Below, in pieces: positions 1-10,661 of a DNA stretch of 64,000 nt. Every line of letters begins with the position of its first letter. Position 1 is the first letter of the stretch. A program made the position numbers and the translations under genes. This DNA comes from Galdieria sulphuraria (Eukaryota; Rhodophyta; Bangiophyceae; Galdieriales; Galdieriaceae): assembly GCF_000341285.1 (NCBI RefSeq), contig NW_005178457.1:118501-182500 (forward strand), in the 5' to 3' direction. The notes under the pieces are model-generated. The model saw only the letters and a list, made by a program, of their open reading frames with translations, was not told the origin of the DNA and did not search any database.

Positions 1-423
1 TTGGTTACCTTGTTTTGTTGGAAAGATAGTCCACTTGGTATAGTTGCCTTGATGCAGCTTTGCCTTGGAGATGGATTTGCAGAAGTGGTCGGTCGTCGTT
101 GGGGAAAGTCACTTACGTGGCCTTTTTGTCGGGACAAGAGTGTAATAGGAACTTTGGCTTTTTCTATCGCTGGATTTCTTGCCTCCTACTGTGCCGTTGT
201 ATATTTTAATATTGTAGGTATGAAGTTTTACGGAACTGAGGAGCTTTCTACTTTTTCTCTCCTCATCATTACTTTGGCTTGTTCCGCTGTCGAGTTGGTA
301 GGTTACCCTTATAGAATATGGCTAGTCTTATCTGTTGTTGTTTAGGTAAATTTCTGGGATGACAACTTTTCAGTTCCTCTCATGGCTATATTAATTGGCG
401 CGCTTTTAACACGACATTCTTAA
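1..423 (+). CDS. Phytol/dolichol kinase-like protein (3' part)
   Basis: Model: exons 1-297 and 346-423, joined over a 48-base GT-AG intron; the gene starts before the window, and 124 residues are visible. The family is membrane-bound CTP-dependent lipid kinases; phytol kinase returns chlorophyll-derived phytol to tocopherol synthesis in the plastid. Seen: GDGFAEVVGRRWGK followed by KSVIGTLAF, which is the conserved nucleotide-binding stretch of VTE5/SEC59-type kinases, then hydrophobic helices, and after the intron a WDDNFSVPL segment resembling the usual ELDDNLTVPL block. The splice is chosen because it restores that block and ends at a stop. Phytol versus farnesol or dolichol as substrate cannot be told from this fragment. 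Confidence 0.75.
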
Positions 424-562
424 CCTTCCAAAGGCATATTCTTCGACACACGAGTAACAAATGAATGGCTTTGGTAAATTCGAAGCTTCGATGGGCATTT
501 TAAAAGCAGCTGATGTGACAGTAAATAATGAATATTAGTTTTCTATTTGGGCTTTGTGAGAA

Positions 563-1004
563 ATGGTAGCATTTATCACTGGTAGTTATTTAGTACAGTC
601 TCCTTCGATATTCCGCCGGAGCACAACTACAAGACTAGCCTTTCGCCATTCTATTCCTCAGGCTAGGAGCATGAAGAATTCCAAATATATCAGTATGAAG
701 ACGGAAACAACTGAACAGAAAGAGTCTCCTTATAAAAAGTTGGAAGAGAATGTGCAAGCAAAGAAGAATGCCGAGTATCGAGGTCCTCAAGGGTTTACTC
801 CTTATGCTGAAACTGTCAATGGGTAAGTATATTCTCAATCGACAGAAATAGAAACTCATATCTACTAGGCGTCTCGCTATGATAGGATTCTTTTCTATGA
901 TCGTCGCCGAACTTTTTAATCCTTCTCATCCATCCTTGTTGAAACAAATGGAAATCATCTTTCCATTTGATAAACTTCCTTTTATTGGAAATATTTTGGG
1001 TTGA
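563..1004 (+). CDS. High-light-inducible (HLIP/one-helix) chlorophyll-binding protein
   Basis: Exons 563-822 and 869-1004 give 131 residues. The second exon carries RLAMIGFFSMIVAEL, preceded across the splice by ETVNG. Together they form the single chlorophyll-binding helix (E..NGR.AM) typical of HLIP, OHP and ELIP proteins. Such proteins bind chlorophyll and carotenoid in thylakoids during photosystem assembly or light stress. The N-terminal about 60 residues are Ser/Thr/Arg-rich and have no match to the mature family, so they probably include a plastid transit peptide. Only one membrane helix is present, so it is not a three-helix ELIP or LHC. The splice is supported because neither exon alone contains the full motif. 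Confidence 0.8.
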
Positions 1005-1106
1005 GAAAGGAATCATTTGGTAAACCTGTACATGTTGTATATGCTATTGGGAGAGAAGGGATTGATCGAACAATGTAAATAAAGTCTCATACATTCTTTC
1101 ATATTC

Positions 1107-2216
1107 CTATGTAAATGACAAGTCACTATTTTCATGCAACCATTTGAACAAATGAAAGATAAATGGTAACATATTATGCCGTCTCCTGTTCGACTCTCTT
1201 CGAATACTTCTCCTCTTCTCATCTTCCATGCGAGTTTGTATCTCCTTCATTTGCATGGAAATACTCATCCGTTCCACTTCCAGAGAACAACTTTCCAAGG
1301 CAGTTTGATAAGATAGCAATTCCTGTCTTATTTCAGAATCTCAAAGGTGCCTTTGCAGTATGCTTACTTGTTGCCATATCTTTAAAGGATCCCTCACAAC
1401 TGCCAACAAATTGAAACGTATTTCTCCTTCACCATATCGTTCAATACGTTTCTCTATCTCTGAGATAGCTACATCTGTCCAATGTCTTTCCGCAGTATAT
1501 GAACCTAAAATTCCCTTCAGTTAACAGGACTCATTAACTCAACCATTTCATACCTCTACAGATGGGGCCTTTCTTCAAACCATCTAATTCGTAAATCCTT
1601 CCTTGAAATGGAACGTAACTTATAAAGTGAAAAGAATCGCTTTTCTCTTTCTCATCAAACTATGTTTTTGTACAAATAGACTTTTGAGTTCACTCGTGCT
1701 CTATCAAAGAGTCTAAAACCAACCTCAAAAGAGAAATGCTGCAATCCTGATAGACTATTATGTGCAGAACGAATCGTTTCCGAGTTACTCAGAGCCAAAC
1801 CACGGGTTTGTGGATCAAAGTCTTTGGTGAATTCCTTAAACTCGGCAAGTTCAGAGCCTAGTTCCAAGTCCTTTGCATTGAAAACAACAGAGAGTAGTGC
1901 TTGAGTGCCACAAGCATTTTGGATTACTTGATTGGCAAAGAATAAATCGACATCTTGAGAAAAGGACAATTCTTGTTCGCTTCCTTGATCTGGCAACCAC
2001 TTGAATAGAAATATGAGACCGTGAACTGGCCTAATGACGATTGGTTACTATGAAAGCAGAAAGTTTTCCCAAAATAACCCACTCTAAACTACGTAAGAAA
2101 GCTGCATCTAACTGTAGAACTTCTTCTACTTTGACATCTTTGACACCAAGATCCTCCAAGAGTTGAGTAAAGACTGCTGGATCAGATTCAATAGTATTCC
2201 AACCGCCATCCTCCAT
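1107..2216 (-). CDS. Ubiquitin C-terminal hydrolase, UCH37/UCHL5 type
   Basis: Five exons: 2216-2083, 2030-1724, 1659-1554, 1504-1368 and 1322-1107; total 299 residues. This thiol protease removes ubiquitin and in animals and fungi binds the proteasome or INO80. Seen in order: [19 protein letters not shown] at the N-terminus, [11 protein letters not shown], the oxyanion Gln and catalytic Cys in [12 protein letters not shown], the catalytic His in SDSFHFI, the Asp in YELDGL, then the C-terminal [16 protein letters not shown] block and a helical tail, as in UCH37 rather than the shorter UCHL1/3. I chose the Met at 2216 because the ORF further upstream would overlap the start of the divergent GDPD gene. 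Confidence 0.85.
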
Positions 2217-2256
2217 TGGGAAAAGAATAAGCAATCGTTGGCATATTTTATACCGA

Positions 2257-3248
2257 ATGATGTCCAAAGTTATTATTCCTAAGATAGTGGGACATAGAGG
2301 AGTTGGAAAGGAAGGACTTGCACCAGAAAATACTTTAAGAAGTTTTGTTCTCTGTATGGAGAGAAATATACCAGTATGCTATTCACTCGATGCAATGATC
2401 GTTGATTCACTTTCCAATAGTATATTGAAACTGATTTACGCGTTTGTAAAACTGGAGAAATTGTTCTTTTTCACGGTACACCGGTTGGCTTCTTATGTAC
2501 TTGAGAGATGGCGTACAATATTCATTCTTTTTGGAATAGGAAGGAACTATCCCTTTTTACAAGGATGGAACAAGTCGAATTGGTGACCTTTCACTGGAAG
2601 AACTAAAGAGATTGGATGTCGGTGGAGGACACACAATTCCTTCATTGGAAGAATTATTTGTTGCTATTGAAGAACAAAAGTTTAACTTGAAGTTGAATTT
2701 GGAATTGAAAGGTGAGATGGGTTTACAGAAGTTGTGGATTGTTGTTAGATATAAAGTCATATATAGGTGAAGAGTGGAAGAGAAAAGAGTCAGGTGACCA
2801 TCAGAGATTGTTGTTACTTGTAGAAAAGTATCATATGCAAGAAAGAGTAGACTATTGCTCTTTCCACCATGAAGCTTTAGCCCATCTGAAAGCATTATGT
2901 CCCGATGTAAAGATTACTTACTTATTCAATTATATGGGACAGCCAACTCCTTTGGATTTTGTAGAACAAGTAAGTTTGTTTTTTCTATTCATTATTTGTT
3001 TTATATGGACATAGACACAAAAGGCTTGTTATGGTGATGCTAATGGTGTTTCGATGCTCTTTCATTACTTAACTAAAGAACAAGTTTGTACAGCTCATGA
3101 GAAAGGTTTATCAGTTACAGTTTGGATGCCTTGGATATTCGATGATTCCGAAGAAGACTGGAAGAAGTGTTTAGAACTTCAAGTTGACTTGATCTGTTCC
3201 AATTATCCTTTTGGTTTAATGAATTTTTTAAGTAACATTTCGGAGTAA
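2257..3248 (+). CDS. Glycerophosphodiester phosphodiesterase (GDPD)
   Basis: Five exons: 2257-2373, 2421-2475, 2544-2711, 2749-2969 and 3015-3248; 264 residues. The enzyme hydrolyses glycerophosphodiesters to glycerol 3-phosphate and an alcohol. Seen: the catalytic HRG and metal-binding PENT in HRGVGKEGLAPENTLRSF, then ETDLRVCKTGEIVLFH (the metal site E.D and the general acid His), DGTSRIGDLSLEEL, IPSLEELF, the NLELK strand, and near the end TVWMPW, matching the usual V.vWTVN block. Length is typical of the family. The start is about 40 bases from the divergent UCH gene, so the two probably share a promoter. No signal peptide is evident, so it is likely intracellular. Confidence 0.85.
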
Positions 3249-3307
3249 ACATGCAAGTGAAATCATATTTCCCAGTTCCCATTTGTATCGAACAAATATT
3301 ACGAATA

Positions 3308-3984
3308 TCATACGAATCCGAAGCAATCAGGACAAACCATTAGAGCACTGCCTCCACATTTCGTACATACTTGTCTCAAATTCTTTCCTTTGTATATAAA
3401 TTTTAGTTTTGAAAAGTTAGCCAGTTCAAAAGTGGATGCTACTGCTTGCTCATCACACACTTGTATGCTTCTGCTGTCGTGGCAACTACATAAAGAACAA
3501 GGAATTACTCCAGACCCTTTACATCGGGGACACAAAGTCTTTCTAACCCTATTTATATCACTCATATTATTACAGGTACGAGAATTGTGTCCCAATTCCC
3601 CACAGAAACTACACCTTCTTGCAATCTTGGTTTTTCTATCCAAAAAGTCTCTTGAAGGAGTTGAGATAACTTTTCGTGAAATTGGTGCAACCACTTTACA
3701 AAGATAACCAGATGAATATCCTTGGAGATCATTTCTCAGTTGAGATCTATTGCAGCATCGGAAACCTTTGCATTAACAATTGAATACTTGACAAAAAGAA
3801 TGGAGTCCATCTTACTTGCATAGCGCAACAAACTCTTCCTCACTGAATATTCTTGTCTATAGATTATCCTTGTAGAGGAGCAAAGAGTATATTTATTTAC
3901 AAACAAACTGCAAAATAGGAAACATTTCACGGATAACTTGTGTGTTTTCATATGCAACGATTGAGAAATGGATTCAACATACAA
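3308..3984 (-). CDS. Zinc-knuckle plus DnaJ-type zinc-finger protein
   Basis: Exons 3984-3816 and 3765-3308 give 208 residues; the 50-base intron has a GTAAGA donor. Two zinc modules are visible. The first is a CCHC-like knuckle, CSFCGELGHNSRTC. The second is a pair of CxxC..CxxC units (CPRCKGSGVIPCSLC and CTKCGGSALMVCPDC) that look like one half of a DnaJ cysteine-rich domain, as in plastid BSD2-type proteins. The first about 60 residues are hydrophobic or basic and low in similarity, consistent with an organelle targeting peptide. The start could be either the Met at 3984 or the one at 3951. The combination suggests a chaperone-like or RNA-binding organelle protein, but the function is not established. 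Confidence 0.65.
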
Positions 3985-4394
3985 AAGCCTTTGAACATTT
4001 TCTTAATCTTTGCGAGATTACAATTCACATTGTGGGAGGCGGTTTTGATAAGAAGCATTTCGATTTACAAAACTATACAACAATAAAAGAAAGAGAGAAT
4101 TCTAGTTCAAGAGAGAACTCAATAGGAAAGCTGTGCGATTATAGGAAAAGTCTTGAAAGATAATTCAATCCCCATTATTCTTTAAAATACTCGACAAATA
4201 ACCGCTTAACGAAAATAATCTTTCTTCAGAACTTAACTTTGGTATACCATATGAAGACTAGATATGAAAAGACAATGGAAATAATTTCAACAAGTTAGTA
4301 AAAGGAAATAAATGTCCAATTTCTTTGAAATACAAAGTCTCTTCAAAATGATTCATCGCTTCTTTCTACTGAAAATGAAAAATTCTGTTGGGTA
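3985..4394. other. Intergenic stretch, no supported gene
   Basis: About 410 AT-rich bases between the divergent zinc-finger and uL23m genes. A 73-codon open frame at 3942-4163 overlaps the zinc-finger start, has no recognisable motif and no convincing splice partners. Probably two promoter regions back to back. Confidence 0.5.
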
Positions 4395-4894
4395 ATGTCA
4401 TTTCCAAAAGTATTTTTTCCCGACTTTTCTTTAAGGTTGCGTTTTCGCTTACCCAAACATGTAGTGGAAAGCTCTGGACCAGAAAATGTACAAGTTGAAA
4501 GAGTAAGAAATCCTGTTCATACTTTGGTTACAAGTTTAGCTAAAGATTGTCTTTTGAGGATCACACTTGGACTCGCGTCTTGGCTTTTCGAACCGAAACG
4601 ACAATGACCAAGCCAGAAATTCGTCAAATCCTTGAAAAACTTTATGGATTTGAAGTTGAAAAAGTACATACGAGTATTCGTCGAGGCAAAACTTACTATC
4701 TTCGTTATGGTCGTATGGGACAGTTGATGGCAACTCCCAAGAAGTTGAAGACTTCCCCTTTCAAAGTAGCATATGTTCGTTTAACTGAACACATTCGATT
4801 ACCCAAATCACCCTTATTAGCTCTACAAGAAATGGGAGAGAAAGCTCCGGCATCCTTACTTCCCGTGAATACAGATTCTTCTGCTGCTTCTTGA
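4395..4894 (+). CDS. Mitochondrial large-subunit ribosomal protein uL23m
   Basis: Exons 4395-4502 and 4559-4894, 147 residues. uL23 sits at the peptide exit tunnel of the large ribosomal subunit. Seen: an N-terminal FFPDFSLRLR segment, TETTMTKPEIRQILEKLYGF and VEKVHTSIRRGKTYYLR. The MTKPEI..L...YG motif is characteristic of the mitochondrial family. In red algae the plastid copy (rpl23) is normally plastid-encoded, which supports a mitochondrial assignment. The splice acceptor at 4558 was chosen because other nearby AG sites break the frame. The C-terminal tail (GEKAPASLLPVNTDSSAAS) is lineage-specific. Confidence 0.8.
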
Positions 4895-5158
4895 AGAACG
4901 TGGTTTTATTTGAAACTCTTAACGGATGGGATCGTATTTGTTGGTTTATAACTGAGAAGTGGAAATAACCTTGCTGTACCAAGTAGATATGTTTGGTATG
5001 CAACTCGAGAGAAGGTGATTCCTTGTTCCAGTACGTTGTATGTTACAAGGTTATAGAGTATATAAAAAGAACATTCTTCTTTTATTATATTTTGTTTTCA
5101 CAAGTCACATTTGGCAATCAAATAGTATCCGAATAGACTTCCACAACAATTTGTCTTT

Positions 5159-8100
5159 ATGTTTCGTTGGAAACTTTTTCGATTCTTTTCTATTGAACAA
5201 GTTGCCGGTCCTCTTGAAGAAACAAACGCACTTATAGTAGAACAAACCGACAAGAATAGAAACGATGGTATTGACAAAACGTTGCTTCCTTTCTATAGAC
5301 TGTTGTCCTCTCGAGCTTTCCGGCAATCAGCTCTTTCTTGTTTTAAGAGACCTCTGACAACCCAAAGAAGAATATTATTTATGCGACAACCTAATATTAT
5401 GGAAACTTTTCACTTCAATTTCTCACATAGTTCCTCTTTACTTCAAGAACCCATGTTTGGGCACGGTATTATAGAAGTACCCAATAGCACTTTGTGCGAT
5501 GCTGCAGTTCCTTCGATAATGGATGACTTTGTTGCATTCGTTGGATTTGAACTTATCCGTAGTAGCTTTTCCAGTTTAGATAGAGAAAGAAATGTGCTCA
5601 AATTGTATTATTTGTATTCCAGTTTTGAACAAACGAGTTCCCTTTTGGAGACTGGAGCCATATTTTATCCCGAAGTTGCAAAATTGGTCACAACGATGCA
5701 CTTGAGTTATGAAAGTAGACCAACCGCTGTTGCTGTAGATAGTCATTGTAACAACGCTGCTGTGGGTTTTGCAGATGGAACAGTTTTGCTTCTTATGGGA
5801 GACATAAAAGTGGACAAAACAAATAAGCTTCGAATTCTTCCTGGTGCTGGAGAAACAACGGGACCTTATGGAGTTCACTTTCTTTCTTTTGAGACAAGTT
5901 GTTCATCATGGACACCGAATAGCTCAGAAATGAGAATATTTCTGACCACATCTTCTTCAGTTGCAGTTATCAAGGTCTATTCTCTTGCTTCCTATCACAG
6001 AGAAGTATTAGATAGAAAAGGAGGTGAACAAATGCGTTGTTCTATTATGTTTTCTGTTGAAAGTAATTCGGATGAAATGTTTGTTGCTCGAGATGAGGCT
6101 ATCTATTTTTTTCATGCGGATGGTCGTGGTCCTTGCATTGCATTTCCTTGTCTACACTCTCAAGTTTGTTCCAAAAATAATTATATTTTGGTAATTAGTA
6201 TCTTCCTTGTTATGAATAACTCCAAGTTGTTGAGAAATATTTAGGTATGTAATGAAATGGAAGATGGAGAGTGGATGATTTATGATATGAAACACAAGTT
6301 AATTGCCTTTCGAGAAAAGGCTCCCTGCACAAGATTGGCTTGTTTATGTGCTATTTCCTCTCCAAGAGAAATATTTCGTAGGATGGAGAAAGCTGATCTT
6401 GTTGAGACAAGAGAAATATATTTTTTGTTCATAGCTACAGATGGCTCATGTTTTGTGCTGAGAGAAAGATCGGTTCGAGAGAGAGTTCATTTACTCATGC
6501 AAAAGAGGTTCTATGAAGCAGCTGTTGCTTTGGCTAGAAATTGTGCATCACAGTTTCCTTCAGAGTCTTCTCGCCAACTGATGTATCAAGTTCTTTTGGA
6601 GTTTGGAATTCATCTCTTAGGAAGAGGCGACTTTGAATCTGCTGCTAATCAGTTTGTAGAAGGGATACATTATGGTATTCCCGCATCTAAAGCAATCAAG
6701 CTATTGTGTGATCAACCTTGTACAAAAAAGGCTCTCATTCGATATTTAGAAGCTTTGCACTTGCACGGTGATGCAAGTCTGCCATATACTCGAGTATTGC
6801 TAACTTGCTATAAATATGAAAAGTTAGAAAATGGAAATAGTTTATCTAATGATGCTCCATCGGTAGAAGAGAAACTTCGGAATGATATCGTACAATATTC
6901 ATTATCGAAACGAGATGCGAGAGAACTATGTGAGTTGTGTATCGATGCAGGATTGACAACATTGGCACAAGAATTTGCTTGGTCTTTCGAGATATACGAT
7001 ATCTTTTTTGAACAGAGTCTTCAAAAGAATCAATCCAATATTATCGACGTGTTTGAACAATTTTCTAGTTTAGAACCTTACAAGGTATTGGAGGCATTGG
7101 AATCTTATGCAAGAAGATTCTTTGATTGTTCTTCTATCCATTTTATGAAATGGTTGAGTAACTGGACTTGCCGTTTGTTTGCGGATTCATCTTCAAGTCA
7201 ACAACATTGGGAGAAGTTTATTCAAACGATATGTCATTTGTATATAGACAATCCAAGAGGTTTGATAAAATTTTTTGAAAGTATATTCAATTCCGAAGTA
7301 GATAGCGCTCTTGTTCTTTGGGATGTGAAAACATTACGTCGAATGTGGTTTGAGTCTCTTTTATTCACAGACTCGATGAATTTTTTGGAAACTGAAGAAA
7401 AGATCCCTTTTGAACAAACAAACATGAAAGTAGCTGAGCCACATTTTCTTTCAACGCTATATGAAAGTACAATGCTTATAGGAAGACCTGCAGTTTCTAC
7501 TCGGAACAAGAAGAGCAACAAGGCACTCAATCTATTGCAAAGTTCTCGAGTCGGTATCGAAGATTTTGAAGCCTTATCTCTTGCGGAGTTGTATGGACAT
7601 GCTCCTTGTATGGAATATTTGTATGAAAGAACCAAAAAATATTCAGATGTTGGTCAGATGCTTTTGTTGAAGGAAGATGCAGCATCTTTGTTGAGAGTTT
7701 GTCGTCGTCATGGCATTCGTGAACCTAACTTATGGATACAATTATTGCAATTCTATGCTTCTTTGTATAAGGATAACGTGAATCGTGAAAGACAACGATT
7801 TCCAGCTATTCTTCAAGAAGCTATCGATGCATTGGATCGTTCTGGTATTATGACTCCTTTGGGTATTGTAGAAAGCCTTATGAATTGTTCAGATGGAAAA
7901 ATACCTCTTCCTATCATTCAGAGTTACATGGATAGAACATTGAGTGCATTAAGATATCAACTGGAAGAAGAGGAAGCTACTCTGAATACTTTAGAGAGTC
8001 AAATGCGTAGTTTAAAAGAAGAAAGAAGCAAGTTGAATGATTCAGTTATGATCATTCAGAATGATCGTTGTAGCAAATGCGGTGTTGAACTCACTGTGCC

Positions 8101-8407
8101 ATTGATCCACTTTTTATGTGGTCATTCTTACCATATAGACTGTCTGGTAGATATGCAATCGAGCACAAGATCTGTCTCAACAGCCTTAGGTAATAGTACT
8201 TACAGTGGTCAAACTTCAGAGTTGAGAGTGGACACAAGTACTTTGAGTTGTTCACTTTGTGAGCGCGAGTTTGAAGGAATCGTATCTATGAAGGCAGCTT
8301 TTGAAGATAGAAAAAGGGAACCAGAAGACTTTTTTCGCTTTATTTCAAATAGCAAGGACGGTTTCAATACCGTAGTTGAGTTTTTAGGACGTTGCGTATT
8401 TTCCTGA
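5159..8407 (+). CDS. VPS11: VPS11, HOPS/CORVET core subunit
   Basis: Exons 5159-6190 and 6245-8407, 1064 residues, close to the usual length of about 900-1000. VPS11 is a core subunit of the HOPS and CORVET tethers that drive endosome-vacuole fusion. Seen: the N-terminal signature WKLFRFFSIEQV, a beta-propeller-like first half with AVGFADGTVLLLMGDI, a long alpha-solenoid, a coiled coil near residues 915-945 (LEEEEATLNTLESQMRSLKE), and a C-terminal RING-H2 domain CSKCGVELTVPLIHFLCGHSYHIDCL, then a second CSLC pair. The single intron has the donor GTAATT and keeps phase 0. About 264 bases separate it from uL23m. Confidence 0.93.
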
Positions 8408-8701
8408 GTGGCAATTCAAAGTCTTTTGTGCGCACAGAATCATCCATTACTTCCTTTTCGTTCAGTAAAGGTCAGTAATGTACGCGAATATAGTCTAGCC
8501 TTCCTGGTTAAGAACAAACAACCAAACGATGATGAGCCACTGTAGGCGGGTTGCCGCTCGACCGTTAAGAAGGCATAATAATTTGTGTATCATAAAAGCA
8601 GAATAGATTAGGAAAAAACAATGAGTCTATTTATTAAAGTTAGTTGTTTTCTGAACAAGAACGCGTTCGAGCAACAAGTTGACCATAGCCCAACAAAAAT
8701 T
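8408..8701. other. Intergenic, locally GC-rich segment with inverted repeats
   Basis: A patch near 8495-8575 is richer in GC than its surroundings. It holds GCCTTC at about 8499 and its complement GAAGGC near 8568, the short hairpin GCGG-GTTG-CCGC, and the sequence GGTTAAGAA twice in related form. No tRNA, snRNA or snoRNA could be recognised with confidence. Confidence 0.3.
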
Positions 8702-9082
8702 CTACAATTTTACATCATAAGCGTTGTAACGACGACGTGAGATAATCACTTTCTTACCGATCCAATCAATAATACCACTGCTATACAAACTATCTACAGA
8801 AAGTTGAGCAAACAAATCTTCCAAGTCTCCTTCGCTAAACAGTGTAGATAACAATTCTTTCAGCTGTTGGATAGATATTTTGCCATCTTTATCTTGGTCG
8901 TACGAGAGGAAGAGGTTGAGAACGTTTTCTATTTCTTTCGTGGATATAGAAGGTGGTGTCGTTCGTTTCTCGCGTGTAAAGACACAATTCTTTTCCTTCC
9001 CGTCCAGGTTTTCCTTTTGTGACTCTTCTAACGCACTTAGGTCCAAAGAACATCGCGAGATATGTCGAGAGATATGTTTCAT
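8702..9082 (-). CDS. Small EF-hand protein
   Basis: Single exon, 126 residues. One clear calcium-binding loop, DQDKDGKISIQQL, lies at about residues 62-75 (Asp at loop positions 1, 3 and 5, Gly at 6, Ile at 8). A second region further on (LFAQLSVDSLYSSGIIDW) looks like an EF-hand whose loop has lost most ligands. The N-terminal 45 residues are Ser/Lys-rich and resemble no domain. It may be a calcium sensor of the calmodulin-like group, but with only one good loop it could equally be a structural EF-hand protein. It is transcribed away from DCC1 and shares a 460-base upstream region containing two CACGTG elements. Confidence 0.6.
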   Translation of the reverse strand: MKHISRHISRCSLDLSALEESQKENLDGKEKNCVFTREKRTTPPSISTKEIENVLNLFLSYDQDKDGKISIQQLKELLSTLFSEGDLEDLFAQLSVDSLYSSGIIDWIGKKVIISRRRYNAYDVKL

Positions 9083-9542
9083 TCGTTAGAAATGTCTCTT
9101 TCAACAAGCAATCCTTTCATTGTATAACTCTCATTCTGTTACGTCGATCTCGTCGAAACGTGTTTAGAGTATAAAAGTCACCATTAAGTTGCCACGTGGA
9201 ATTGAGAAATTGCTCTATCGATTTCCGTTCAACACGTGGCATGAGATCCACTGTCTAATAATGAAAGTCATTGCTTCCTTTCTTTTGAGATAAGAAGTTT
9301 ATATGTTGTTAGAGACTTGTTATTACTCAAAATAGTTTCTATCACTGTATCCATACAATGAATCTCTTGTCATGGAATAAGATTTTGATCTCTGTCTTCG
9401 AAAATAATATCACAAGTTATGGCAAAAATATGTTATTTTTCTATACCAAGTCACTTATTCTTCCTCTTTCTTATACTGAATAAAATGCACTTTAGAGTCC
9501 TTTTTGTATTTTCTATTGGAGGGTCCAAAAATTTCAAATTTC
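9083..9542. promoter_or_regulatory. Divergent upstream region with paired G-box elements
   Basis: This stretch separates the EF-hand and DCC1 genes. It contains GCCACGTGGA near 9190 and ACACGTGGCAT near 9230. Both carry the CACGTG core bound by bZIP and bHLH factors in plants and algae, about 40 bases apart and in opposite orientation. AT-rich sequence follows up to the DCC1 start. No ORF with recognisable content. Confidence 0.4.
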
Positions 9543-10661
9543 ATGGAAACACAACATACACTGATATTCTCGCAAGACTTTTCTAAAGATAACATTTTTC
9601 TAGTAGAGTTGGAAGAAAGTCTTCTTGAATTAGTCGAAAATAACGAAAGAGCTCCGTATTTTGTGGGTTGTCCCAACAGAAACGAGGAAAACTTGTCTTG
9701 TGCCGGAGCGAACGAAGCGTACTTTTGCACAGAAAGAAAGACCTTCAAGGTGTTCTTTCGAGAAAGCTCCAACTGTATAATTCCAGTTCAAGCAAGTCAA
9801 TCGAATAACTGTTCTAAAGTTTCTCTCCTTCAAGATTGTGTAGTTCCTGTCGTTACACTACTCCATGGACACTTGGAGTTATTGACCACTGGCCCCCGAA
9901 TCGACGTTTTGAGATATTTGATTGGCAACCATAGATCATCTAACAATCTAGTCACTCTTAATATTCAACAAATCTTGGACAATGTTCAAATAAGTAGACT
10001 ACAGCTTATCGATGAGTTGCGAAGAATGCACATTGTCCCTGTTGAGGACGGCTTGAAGATTTTGACTGACACTGAGATTGACCGCGCTTTAGATGACATT
10101 ATCTCTACAGGAACTCTGCAAAACTGGGAAATGCCTCTTCGTTTGCCTCCTGCTAAAGAGATTCTGAAGTATTGCGGAGATCAGTATTCGGTCGCAGTGC
10201 GACATTGTCTTGATTTCTTTTGTATTCCTAGATCTGATAACTATCTGACTTTAGATGAATATTCTGTATGTCGCTTCAAGGCCATGGGACTTCTTCAAAG
10301 TTTCAACGAAGATGGTCTTTCTGTAGAATGGAGCACTTTTGAGACAAAATGGCAAAATAGGGTCCCTGACTTTTTTCAGCCTCGTATGGAAATGCTTTCT
10401 GGACTTGCCATATTTGAAGAAGCTGGTCCTAAAATGTTGATTCACGCATTGTTTGAGTCACATTTGCCAGAAGATATCGATAATCGTGTAAAACTGCTCT
10501 TTCAGAAGAAAAGTAATTGGACTCTTGAAGAAATTGAACCTTATTTATTACCCGTTGTTTCCGATGTTATGAAGATTGAACACATTTTGAGAAAGCATTG
10601 TCGTATTTTAAAGACCATTCATAGTTTAGGAGGTGGTATGAAATTTTCAGTTCGTCAATGA
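9543..10661 (+). CDS. DSCC1: Sister chromatid cohesion protein DCC1
   Basis: Single exon, 372 residues. DCC1 joins CTF8 and CTF18 in the alternative RFC clamp loader that supports sister chromatid cohesion and replication. Seen: an N-terminal LVELEESLLELVENN block, an early ATK-like segment AYFCTERKTFKV, winged-helix-like repeats (DVLRYLIGNH, SRLQLIDELRRMHIVPVEDG), FKAMGLLQSF, and the C-terminal WTLEEIEPYL. These follow DCC1 order and length. The start is the first in-frame ATG; an open frame upstream begins only with a TTG. Its last codon overlaps the start of the Kdo-8-phosphate synthase gene. Confidence 0.8.
   Translation: METQHTLIFSQDFSKDNIFLVELEESLLELVENNERAPYFVGCPNRNEENLSCAGANEAYFCTERKTFKVFFRESSNCIIPVQASQSNNCSKVSLLQDCVVPVVTLLHGHLELLTTGPRIDVLRYLIGNHRSSNNLVTLNIQQILDNVQISRLQLIDELRRMHIVPVEDGLKILTDTEIDRALDDIISTGTLQNWEMPLRLPPAKEILKYCGDQYSVAVRHCLDFFCIPRSDNYLTLDEYSVCRFKAMGLLQSFNEDGLSVEWSTFETKWQNRVPDFFQPRMEMLSGLAIFEEAGPKMLIHALFESHLPEDIDNRVKLLFQKKSNWTLEEIEPYLLPVVSDVMKIEHILRKHCRILKTIHSLGGGMKFSVRQ

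Noticed and set aside
3942-4163. Open frame on the plus strand
   Set aside because: Overlaps the zinc-finger gene start on the other strand, lacks motifs, and reads like chance AT-rich coding.
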